Position numbers and translations under genes: made by a program. The notes under the pieces are model-generated. The model saw nothing but the letters and a program-made list of their open reading frames with translations, did no database searches and was not told the origin of the DNA. This document shows positions 28,403-34,834 of a DNA stretch of 34,834 nucleotides, piece by piece. The stretch comes from Vicinamibacterales bacterium. GTDB taxonomy: Bacteria > Acidobacteriota > Vicinamibacteria > Vicinamibacterales > 2-12-FULL-66-21. Every line of letters starts with the position of its first letter. Positions within the stretch are counted from its first letter, which is position 1. Location: positions 1 through 34,834 of the forward strand of contig DASSPH010000036.1 in NCBI GenBank assembly GCA_035699745.1. Direction: 5' to 3'.

Positions 28403-28741
28403 ATGCAGATCGAGGAACGGGTCGTCGAAGGAGTAACGATTCTCGACCTGAAAGGCAAGATGACCCTCGGCGAGGGGGACGAGCTCCTCAAGGACAAGAT
28501 CAACTCCTTGATCCAGCAGGACAAGAAGCAGCTGCTTCTCAATCTCGAGGAAGTGCCCTATATCGATTCGGCGGGCCTCGGGGAAATCGTCCGCACTTAC
28601 ACGACCGTCAGCCGTCAGGGGGGCAAGCTCAAGCTGCTGAACCTGACGAAGCGCATTCAGGATCTCCTGGCGATCACGAAGCTGCTCACCGTGTTCGAAA
28701 CGTACGACACGGAAAAAGAGGCCATCAGCAGCTTCAAGTAA
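28403..28741 (+). CDS. STAS-domain protein, anti-sigma factor antagonist-like
   Basis: A 112-residue single STAS domain like SpoIIAA/RsbV. The phosphorylatable serine is Ser56 in YIDSAGLGE, the family signature. The N-terminal strand is VTILDLKGKMTLGEG and the C-terminal helix follows TKLLTVFETYDTEKEA. Such proteins bind an anti-sigma kinase when unphosphorylated and so release a sigma factor. No RsbW-type kinase or phosphatase lies nearby, so the partner is unknown. A GGAG site 9-10 nt before the ATG supports the start. It lies 32 bp before the UbiA-family gene and may be cotranscribed with the glycan cluster. Confidence 0.93.
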   Translation: MQIEERVVEGVTILDLKGKMTLGEGDELLKDKINSLIQQDKKQLLLNLEEVPYIDSAGLGEIVRTYTTVSRQGGKLKLLNLTKRIQDLLAITKLLTVFETYDTEKEAISSFK

Positions 28742-28773
28742 GTCGCACGGCCCGCCACGCGGCTTACTCGCGC

Positions 28774-29730
28774 ATGGCGCATAACGGAACTTTACCCATC
28801 ACGACCGAGACGCCCAGCGAACGCTCGACGGCGCTGAGCCTGTTCGTGTCCCTGCGGCCGTCGCAGTGGACGAAGAACCTGATCGTCTTCGCGGCGCTGC
28901 TGTTCGGCCAGCGCGGCACGGCGCCGGCGTTCCTGGTACCCGAAGCCATCGGGCAGGCGCTGGCCGCCTTCGGCATTTTCTGCGTGCTCTCGGGCGTCGT
29001 CTACCTGATCAACGACGTCGCCGACCGCGAGAAGGATCGCCTGCATCCGCGCAAACGATTCCGTCCCATCGCCTCCGGCGCGGTGTCTCCGGCGACGGCG
29101 CTCGGCGCCGCCGCGGTGCTGGGCGCCGGCGCGCTCGGCGCGGCGTGGTTTCTCGGCCCGATGTTCGCCGCGGTCGCACTCACCTATGTCGCGCTGCTCG
29201 CCCTCTACTCGGGTCCGCTCAAGCACGTCGTCATCATCGACGTGCTGACGATCGCGATCGGCTTCGTGCTGCGGGCGGTCGCGGGCGCGGTGGCGATCGA
29301 CGTGCCGATCAGCCATTGGCTGCTGATCCTGACGATTCTGCTGGCGCTCTTCCTCGCGCTCAGCAAGCGCCGCCACGAGCTGGTGCTGCTCGCCGACGGC
29401 GCCACCGGCCACCGGCCGATTCTCGAGGAATACAGCCCCTACCTGCTCGACCAGATGATCGCGGTCGTCACCGCCTCGACGCTCGTCACCTACGTCATCT
29501 CCACCGTCAGCGACGAGACGGTCGCGAAATACGGCACCGACTACCTCGGGCTGACGCTGGTGTTTCCGCTCTACGGAATCTTTCGTTATCTGTATCTCGT
29601 TCACCAGAAGGAAGGCGGCGGCAGCCCGTCGGACATGCTGCTCAACGACCGCCCGCTGCTCGCCTGCGTCGCGCTCTGGGCGGTGTCGGTGGCGCTCATC
29701 ATCTACGGGACCAGTCTGATCAATGGCTAA
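28774..29730 (+). CDS. UbiA-family prenyltransferase, decaprenyl-phosphate phosphoribosyltransferase-like
   Basis: A 318-residue membrane protein with about nine helices. SLRPSQWTKNLIVFAALLF near 26-44 opens the fold. The Mg-binding motif NDVADREKDR is at 80-89 and is followed by HPRKRFRPIASG, which is typical of the Rv3806c-like branch that moves phosphoribose from PRPP to polyprenyl phosphate. The second Asp region is near IIDVLTIAIGFVLRAVAG. In mycobacteria the product feeds decaprenyl-phospho-arabinose. Here the neighbours are glycosyltransferases, so a ribosyl- or arabinosyl-type lipid donor for a surface glycan is inferred. ATG 28774 gives the standard N-terminal length. The gene's last 8 bp overlap the DUF362 gene. 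Confidence 0.9.
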   Translation: MAHNGTLPITTETPSERSTALSLFVSLRPSQWTKNLIVFAALLFGQRGTAPAFLVPEAIGQALAAFGIFCVLSGVVYLINDVADREKDRLHPRKRFRPIASGAVSPATALGAAAVLGAGALGAAWFLGPMFAAVALTYVALLALYSGPLKHVVIIDVLTIAIGFVLRAVAGAVAIDVPISHWLLILTILLALFLALSKRRHELVLLADGATGHRPILEEYSPYLLDQMIAVVTASTLVTYVISTVSDETVAKYGTDYLGLTLVFPLYGIFRYLYLVHQKEGGGSPSDMLLNDRPLLACVALWAVSVALIIYGTSLING

Positions 29731-31027
29731 ATCGAAAGTCGCCGTGCTGAAAACGTCGCCCGCCACCGTGCTGCGCGACTATCACACGCTCATGAACCTC
29801 GCCGGCTATCAGGACGTCGTCGCCAGGGACGCCGATACCGCGCTCAAGGTCAACATCTCCTGGCACTTCTTCTTCCCCGGCAGCTCGACGACGCCGTGGC
29901 AGCTCGACGGCGTGATCAAGGCGATGAAGAAGGACGGCTACGATCCGAACCTGATTCACGCCTGCCACAATCGCACCGTCGTGATCGACGCGCACCTCGG
30001 TGAGCGCGAGAACAAGCAGCTGCACGTCGTCGCGGCGCACGGGCTGCGCAACATCCACATCTACGAGACCGAGGACTGGATCAACATCCGCGACGCGGTC
30101 GGCGATCTGACGAAGCAGTTCACCTGCCTCAACCAGGTCTACCCGAAGGGCTTCATGATCCCGAAGCGCTTCCTCGGGGAGAACATCATCCACCTGCCGA
30201 CGGTGAAGACCCACGTCTTCACGACCACGACCGGGGCGATGAAGAACGCGTTCGGCGGGCTGCTGAACGAGCACCGCCACTGGACTCACCCGGTCATCCA
30301 CGAGACGCTGGTCGACCTGCTGATGATCCAGAAGAAGATCCACCGCGGCGTGTTCGCGGTGATGGACGGCACGTTCGCGGGCGACGGTCCGGGGCCGCGC
30401 TGCATGCTGCCGCACGCCAAGAACGTGCTGCTGGCGAGCGCCGATCAGGTGGCGATCGACGCGGTGGCGGCCAAGCTGATGGGCTTCGACCCGATGTCGA
30501 TCAAGTACATCCGGATGGCCCACGACATGGGGCTGGGGGTCGGCGATCCGCGCGAGATCGAGATCGCCGGCGACCTCGCGGCGGCGAACGAGAACTGGCA
30601 CTTCGTGGGGCCGTTCAAGAAGATGACGTTCGCCTCGCGGATGCAGCACAAGATCTACTGGGGCCCGATGAAGAAGACGGTCGAGTGGTCCCTGAAGACG
30701 GTGCTCGCGCCGTGGGCCTACATCGCGAGCGTCGTCTATCACGACAGTTTCTGGTATCCGTTCAACGCCAGGCGGATGATGCGCGAGGCGCTGGCGAGCC
30801 CGTGGGGGAAGTTGTTCCGCAACTGGGAGTCGGTGCAGGCGGACGACCACGGCTATCCGCAGGTCGGCAGCGAGGCGGCCCAGCTCACGCTGACCGGCGG
30901 CAAGGCGCTGGTCCGCTCGCTCGGCATCCTCGGCACGTGCATTACGCAGGCCCCCGAGTTCCTCAGCCGGCGCGCGCGGATGGCGCGCGGCGGGGATCGC
31001 CGGCAGGCCGTCGAAGCGAACGAGTAA
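29723..31027 (+). CDS. DUF362 domain-containing protein
   Basis: A 434-residue protein carrying the DUF362 fold, with the conserved stretches HLPTVKTHVFTTTTGAMKN near 153-171, VMDGTFAGDGPGPR near 213-226 and ADQVAIDAVAAKLMGFDP near 240-257. No ferredoxin-like CxxCxxC is present, unlike some DUF362 proteins. No signal peptide or clear membrane helix is seen. The function of the family is not established. Its start overlaps the UbiA-like gene by 8 bp (ATGGCTAA) and the next gene begins 7 bp after its stop, so it belongs to the glycan cluster. The C-terminal 30 residues are Arg-rich. Confidence 0.88.
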   Translation: MAKSKVAVLKTSPATVLRDYHTLMNLAGYQDVVARDADTALKVNISWHFFFPGSSTTPWQLDGVIKAMKKDGYDPNLIHACHNRTVVIDAHLGERENKQLHVVAAHGLRNIHIYETEDWINIRDAVGDLTKQFTCLNQVYPKGFMIPKRFLGENIIHLPTVKTHVFTTTTGAMKNAFGGLLNEHRHWTHPVIHETLVDLLMIQKKIHRGVFAVMDGTFAGDGPGPRCMLPHAKNVLLASADQVAIDAVAAKLMGFDPMSIKYIRMAHDMGLGVGDPREIEIAGDLAAANENWHFVGPFKKMTFASRMQHKIYWGPMKKTVEWSLKTVLAPWAYIASVVYHDSFWYPFNARRMMREALASPWGKLFRNWESVQADDHGYPQVGSEAAQLTLTGGKALVRSLGILGTCITQAPEFLSRRARMARGGDRRQAVEANE

Positions 31028-31034
31028 GTCAGTC

Positions 31035-32033
31035 ATGTCAGATTTCTCAGTCCGATCCGACAACGTCGACGTCGAGCAGATCATGCGGCAGATCCGCGCC
31101 CGCATCCGCGAGAAGCGCGGCGTCGATTACACCGAGGAAGAGATCCGCGAGCTGGCGAACGTGAAGCTCGAGAAGTTCATCGATCCGAAAGGGGTCCGGT
31201 CGAATCTGCTCGAGGAATACCGGCGGGTCAGCACGCCGGAACCGCCGGCGCCGAACTACGCCTTCGGCGAGGAGACGCTCTACGAAACGCACCGCGCGCC
31301 GATCCGCTGGCTGCGCGCGCTGCTGCGGCCGTTCCTCAAGCTGCTGTTCAATCCCAATCCGCTGATCCAGGCGCTGCACATCCAGTCGGAGCTGAACCAG
31401 AAGGCGGCCGAGCGCAACGCCCGGCGCGAGCAGCTCGACGCGCTGCACTACGAGGTCATCCACAACCTGGTCGTCGAGCTCACCCGCACCGGCATCGAGG
31501 TCAAGAGCCTGAAGATGCGGCTGGAGTCGATCTCGAGCCGGCTCGATTTCGACGAGCGGCGGGCGCGGGCGCTCGAAGGCGTGGTTCAGTACCGCCCGGG
31601 GGCGGTGGCGCCGCTGCAGCCGCCCACGGGGCAGGAACAGGGCCGCCGCGACCAGCGCGACCAGCGCCGCGACCAGGGCGGCCGTCCGCAGCAGCAGCAG
31701 CAGCAGCAGCGGCCGCAGGGACCAGCGCCGCAAGGGCAGCCGGCCGGGCAGCCGGCCGATTCGGCCAATGCGCTGGACAACGACGGGAACGAGCGGCGGG
31801 CGCGGCGGCGGCGGCGGCGCGGACGCCGGCGCGGCGAGCACGGACGCGGCGAGTCAGCGTCACCGGCAGGGTCGGCGTTCATGCCCGGGGCCGCCGGGGC
31901 CGACGCGCGCGACATGAACGTCGCGCCAGCCGGCGAAGCCGCGCCGAACCGCAGCGGCGAGCCGCCCGCGGGGGAATCCAGAGCGGAGCACGAGCCCGTC
32001 TCGCCGAAGCCGGAAACCGGCGAAGGCGGATGA
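31035..32033 (+). CDS. Q/R-rich, largely disordered protein of the glycan cluster
   Basis: A 332-residue protein of unknown family. Residues 1-60 are helical and charged (VEQIMRQIRARIREKRGVDY). A conserved-looking segment, APIRWLRALLRPFLKLLFNPNP, follows near 88-109, then a coiled-coil-like helix at about 110-180. From about 195 on it is low complexity: RDQRDQRRDQ, seven consecutive Gln encoded by seven perfect CAG codons (31689-31709), an Arg-rich block near 253-272 and an Ala/Gly/Pro tail. The basic tail resembles RNA- or polyanion-binding tails. The stop overlaps the next gene as ATGA. The N-terminus resembles pieces found beside glycosyl- and methyltransferases in surface-glycan loci (from memory). 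Confidence 0.82.
   Translation: MSDFSVRSDNVDVEQIMRQIRARIREKRGVDYTEEEIRELANVKLEKFIDPKGVRSNLLEEYRRVSTPEPPAPNYAFGEETLYETHRAPIRWLRALLRPFLKLLFNPNPLIQALHIQSELNQKAAERNARREQLDALHYEVIHNLVVELTRTGIEVKSLKMRLESISSRLDFDERRARALEGVVQYRPGAVAPLQPPTGQEQGRRDQRDQRRDQGGRPQQQQQQQRPQGPAPQGQPAGQPADSANALDNDGNERRARRRRRRGRRRGEHGRGESASPAGSAFMPGAAGADARDMNVAPAGEAAPNRSGEPPAGESRAEHEPVSPKPETGEGG
31689..31709 (+). repeat. (CAG)7 trinucleotide run
   Basis: Seven perfect CAG units encode Gln219-Gln225 of the disordered protein. Length change would keep the reading frame. Confidence 0.9.
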
Positions 32034-33427
32034 AGCTCGCCGTCGTCGTCCAGCGCTACGGCGCGGACATCAATGGCGGGGCGGAGCTGCACGCGCGGTA
32101 TGTCGCCGAGCGGCTCGCACGGCACGCGGCGGTGGAGGTGCTGACGACCTGCGCCCGCGATTACGTGACGTGGAAGAACGAGCTGCCCGCGGGCGTCGAG
32201 CAGGTGAACGGCGTCACCGTGCGGCGGTTCCCGGTCGCGCACCAGCGCGACCCGCACGATTTCGGCCGCCGCTCGCACCGGGTCTTCGAGAAGTCCCACT
32301 CGATCGCCGACGAGCTCGCGTGGCTCGAGAGCGAAGGTCCGGCCAGCCCGCAGCTGATCGCACACGTCGAACGGTCGGCGAACGATCTCGACTTCGCGAT
32401 CCTGTTCAGCTACCGCTACCATCACGCCTGGCATCTCGCGCGCCGCGTTCCGCACAAGGCGGTGCTGGTGCCGACCGCGGAGCGCGACGCGGCGATCGGG
32501 CTGTCGATCTTCGGCCCGGTGTTCCGCGGCGTCCGCGCGCTCATGTACAACTCGCCCGAGGAACGGGCGATGATCCAGGCCGCCTCCGGCAATGCCGCGG
32601 TGCCCGGCGTCGTCGTCGGCGTCGGATCCGACGTCCCGGACCGCACCGACCCGGAGCGCTTCCGCCGCAAGTTCAAGCAGCGACGGCCGTTCGCGATCTA
32701 CATCGGCCGCATCGACGAGAACAAGGGCTGCGGCGAGCTGTTCTCGCACTTCCAGCGGTATGCGGCGGCGTTCCCGCGCGGCATGGATCTCGTGCTGATC
32801 GGAAGCGCGGTGATGAGCGTGCCGAACCACCCGCGCATCCGCCATCTCGGGTTCCTCGACGATCGCGACAAGTTCGACGCGCTCGCCGCCGCCGACCTGC
32901 TGATCATGCCGTCCTACTTCGAGAGCCTCTCGATGGTGGCGCTCGAAGCCTGGGCGCTCGGCAAGCCCGTGCTGGCGAACGGCCGCTGCGACGTGCTGCG
33001 CGGGCAGTGCATCCGCAGCAACGCCGGCCTGTATTACGAGACATACGAGGAGTTCGTCGAGGCGCTGTACTCGCTCGAGTCGAACGGACCGCTGAACGCC
33101 CGCCTCGGTCGGAACGGGCGCGACTTCTTCAAGCGGCACTACGCCTGGCCGGTGATCGAGCGGAAGTACCTGGACATGTTCGATCAGCTGAAGAAGCAGG
33201 ACCGCCGGCCTGACGACCGGAGCTCCCGGCAGCTCGAATCGATCCCCGGCTTCTTCGCGCGGCGCCGCCGCGAGCTTCCGCCGGCGCAGGACGTGCTGCA
33301 GCGGATTCCATCCGGGCCGGCGACGCCGGATTCTGCCGCTCCGGTGGCGGACCTCGGCGCTCGACCCGCCGCCGCCCGCATCGAGCGCGGCGCGGGCTCC
33401 GGCTCGAACACGAGGCAGACCGCGTGA
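32030..33427 (+). CDS. Family 4 glycosyltransferase
   Basis: A 465-residue GT-B fold transferase. The N-terminal domain starts KLAVVVQRYGADINGGAELHAR, with the glycine-rich acceptor-side loop near 14-18. The donor domain has FAIYIGRIDENKGCGEL near 223-239. The E-x7-E motif is SYFESLSMVALEAW near 298-311, followed by GKPVLA, as in retaining GT4 enzymes that use nucleotide sugars. A proline- and arginine-rich tail of about 70 residues at the C-terminus is unusual and probably disordered. It overlaps its neighbours by 4 bp on both sides (ATGA upstream, GTGA downstream). The sugar specificity is unknown. Confidence 0.92.
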   Translation: MKLAVVVQRYGADINGGAELHARYVAERLARHAAVEVLTTCARDYVTWKNELPAGVEQVNGVTVRRFPVAHQRDPHDFGRRSHRVFEKSHSIADELAWLESEGPASPQLIAHVERSANDLDFAILFSYRYHHAWHLARRVPHKAVLVPTAERDAAIGLSIFGPVFRGVRALMYNSPEERAMIQAASGNAAVPGVVVGVGSDVPDRTDPERFRRKFKQRRPFAIYIGRIDENKGCGELFSHFQRYAAAFPRGMDLVLIGSAVMSVPNHPRIRHLGFLDDRDKFDALAAADLLIMPSYFESLSMVALEAWALGKPVLANGRCDVLRGQCIRSNAGLYYETYEEFVEALYSLESNGPLNARLGRNGRDFFKRHYAWPVIERKYLDMFDQLKKQDRRPDDRSSRQLESIPGFFARRRRELPPAQDVLQRIPSGPATPDSAAPVADLGARPAAARIERGAGSGSNTRQTA

Positions 33428-34668
33428 GTCACGGCGGCGTTCATCAGGTGCTGGCGACGCTCGGGTACGGCGATGCGATCGGCCACGAGGTGCTCGGGAT
33501 CCAGGAAGTGCTCCGCGGCGCGGGCTACGACTCCGGGATCTTCGTCGAGACCGCGGATCGCCGGCTCGAGCACCTGACGACGGACTATCGCGAGATGGTC
33601 GGCGCGATCGGGCCCGACGACCTCCTCATCCATCACTTCTCGATCGGCTCGCGCGCGTCCCGCACGGCGTACGCGCTGCCGGGACGCATGATCCTCGTCT
33701 ATCACAACATCACGCCCCCGGAGTACTTCCTCGGCGTGCACAAGGATCTCGTCAAGCTCTGTTTTCGCGGCCGCCGCGAGCTGACCGCGTACGTGTCTCG
33801 CTGCGCCCTGGCTCTCGGGGATTCCGAGTACAACCGCGAGGAGCTGGAGGCGCTCGGCTTTCCGCAGACGGGCGTGCTGCCGGTCGTGCCGGGCTTCGCC
33901 CATCTCGACCTGCCGCCCAACACGATGACCGCGGAACGGTTCGACGACGGCTGGACCAACATCGTGTTCGTCGGCCGGGTGATTCCGAACAAGAAGTTCG
34001 AGGACGTGATCCGCGCGTTCCACGTCTACCGCACCCGGCACAACCCGCGCTCGCGCCTGCTGCTGGTCGGGTCCTACAGCGGGTTCGAGAAGTACCTGGC
34101 GATGCTCCACGGCCTCGTGGCGCGGCTCGCCACCCCGGACGTCCACTTCCTCGGCCACGTCGCCAACGAGGAGCTGACCGCGCTGTACGACATCGCGGAT
34201 CTGTTCCTCTGCGCCAGCGAGCACGAAGGCTTCTGCGTGCCGATCATCGAGAGCTTCTACAAGCGCGTCCCGGTGCTCGCCTATGCCGCGACGGCCGTGC
34301 CGGCGACCATGGACGGCGGCGGCGTGCTCTACGAGACGAAGGATCCGTTCGAGGTGGCGCGCCTGATGGCCGCCATTCTCGATTCCATGGAGATCGAGGA
34401 CGCCGTGATCGCCTCGCAGGACGCCGCCCTGGATCGCCTGCTGGCCAGGGATTTCGGCGGCACGCTGCTGCGGTTCGTCGATTCGGTGCGCGCCGCGCCG
34501 CCTCGCCCGGCGCCCGAGGTCCCCTACGACTTCTGGCCGATGTTCGACCAGGCGGAGCGCCTCGAGGAGCTGCGACAGTTCCGTCCGGCGATCTACCGGG
34601 CGCTGCCCAACCCCGATCCTCGACCCTCGATCCTCGACCCTCGACCCTCGACCCTCGACCCTCGATGA
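33424..34668 (+). CDS. Family 4 glycosyltransferase ending in a heptamer repeat
   Basis: A 414-residue GT-B enzyme with a GTG start at 33424 that overlaps the preceding stop. The N-terminus has LGYGDAIGHEVLGIQEVLRG, and the donor domain has IVFVGRVIPNKKFEDVI near 180-196. The E-x7-E motif is ASEHEGFCVPIIESF near 260-274. The same region is seen in WbaZ/RfaB-like GT4 proteins. The last 19 residues (NPDPRPSILDPRPSTLDPR) are the translation of seven tandem 7-nt units, so the tail is repeat-derived and probably not functional. The stop overlaps the start of the next glycosyltransferase (ATGA). It adds a sugar in the surface-glycan pathway; specificity is unknown. Confidence 0.92.
   Translation: MSHGGVHQVLATLGYGDAIGHEVLGIQEVLRGAGYDSGIFVETADRRLEHLTTDYREMVGAIGPDDLLIHHFSIGSRASRTAYALPGRMILVYHNITPPEYFLGVHKDLVKLCFRGRRELTAYVSRCALALGDSEYNREELEALGFPQTGVLPVVPGFAHLDLPPNTMTAERFDDGWTNIVFVGRVIPNKKFEDVIRAFHVYRTRHNPRSRLLLVGSYSGFEKYLAMLHGLVARLATPDVHFLGHVANEELTALYDIADLFLCASEHEGFCVPIIESFYKRVPVLAYAATAVPATMDGGGVLYETKDPFEVARLMAAILDSMEIEDAVIASQDAALDRLLARDFGGTLLRFVDSVRAAPPRPAPEVPYDFWPMFDQAERLEELRQFRPAIYRALPNPDPRPSILDPRPSTLDPR
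34614..34662 (+). repeat. Seven tandem heptamers (CGACCCT/CGATCCT)
   Basis: Units 1 and 3 are CGATCCT and units 2 and 4-7 are CGACCCT, 49 nt in all. They end two bases before the start codon of the next gene. All three frames of the repeat are open. The unit length is not a multiple of three, so copy-number change shifts the frame of the upstream gene. Confidence 0.95.
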
Positions 34669-34834
34669 AGATCCATCAGTGGGTCCCGGCGGCACATCGC
34701 GGCGACGCGATCGGCGACAGCGCCCGGCGCGTTCGCGACCTCCTGCGGGCGATGGGCCACGACTCCGATCTCTTCGCCCTGACGATCGACGACGACCTGC
34801 GCGGCGACGTGCTCCCGTTCGCCGATCCGGCGGC
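34665..34834 (+). CDS. Glycosyltransferase N-terminus (partial, runs off the window)
   Basis: The open frame from ATG 34665 continues to the window end (56 complete codons): it begins MKIHQWVPAAHRGDAIGDSA and continues RRVRDLLRAMGHDSDLFAL. The GDAIG...LLRAMGHDSDLF stretch parallels GDAIGHEVLGIQEVLRGAGYDSGIF at the start of the preceding GT4 enzyme. It is therefore most likely another GT-B transferase of the same subgroup. Its ATG overlaps the upstream stop (ATGA) and is preceded only by the heptamer repeat. It has no Shine-Dalgarno site, so translation probably depends on coupling. The catalytic domain is not visible. Confidence 0.75.
   Translation, partial: MKIHQWVPAAHRGDAIGDSARRVRDLLRAMGHDSDLFALTIDDDLRGDVLPFADPA

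Noticed and set aside
34614-34662. CRISPR-like array
   Set aside because: Units are 7 nt with no spacers, so this is a simple tandem repeat.

Overview
This is a GC-rich bacterial chromosome segment that is almost entirely coding. The 5' part of a 16S rRNA gene lies at the left edge on the minus strand. Its sequence, together with a small PurL plus PurS plus PurQ set, a zinc-ribbon protein, an S21 gene and large polysaccharide glycosyltransferase genes, suggests an Acidobacteriota member, possibly class Vicinamibacteria. That placement is from memory of 16S patterns and was not tested by a search.

Layout. Positions 1-428 hold the 16S 5' end. Its leader and two tandem promoters (711-739 and 903-932) fill the spacer up to 1070. 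Next come a GT-C type membrane protein (minus) divergent from a GT2 glycosyltransferase and a second membrane protein (plus). tyrS (minus) follows, divergent from a Tat-exported metallophosphoesterase (plus). From 17321 leftwards to 6791 runs a minus-strand purine operon: M16 peptidase, purB, purS, purQ, a 67-aa membrane protein, purL, purF, an exported HEAT-repeat protein, purM and purN. Six of its junctions are 4-bp ATGA overlaps. Between purM and purN the coupling is broken by the decayed 5' end of a REP-associated tyrosine transposase gene. A REP-like palindrome sits over the purN translation start.

On the plus strand rlmN follows. Its end overlaps mtaB (minus) by 59 bp. purE and purD (minus) lie beyond a hairpin made of 9-nt repeats. 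rpsU and a zinc-ribbon gene (plus) come next and end at a clear intrinsic terminator. After that are an RND efflux pair (periplasmic adaptor lipoprotein and HAE1-type pump), a secreted subtilase and a STAS-domain protein.

The right end, from 28774, is a tightly packed plus-strand cluster: a decaprenyl-phosphate phosphoribosyltransferase-like UbiA protein, a DUF362 protein, a Q/R-rich disordered protein, two GT4 glycosyltransferases and the start of a third glycosyltransferase. It looks like a cell-surface glycan locus that continues past the window. A seven-copy heptamer repeat sits exactly at the junction of the last two genes.

The genes supply most of de novo IMP synthesis (purF, D, N, L/Q/S, M, E, B; purK, purC and purH are not here), translation functions (16S, S21, TyrRS, RlmN, MtaB) and envelope functions. 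The most unusual items are the RAYT/REP scar in the purine operon, the two non-purine proteins coupled into it, and the repeat-bounded glycosyltransferase junction.
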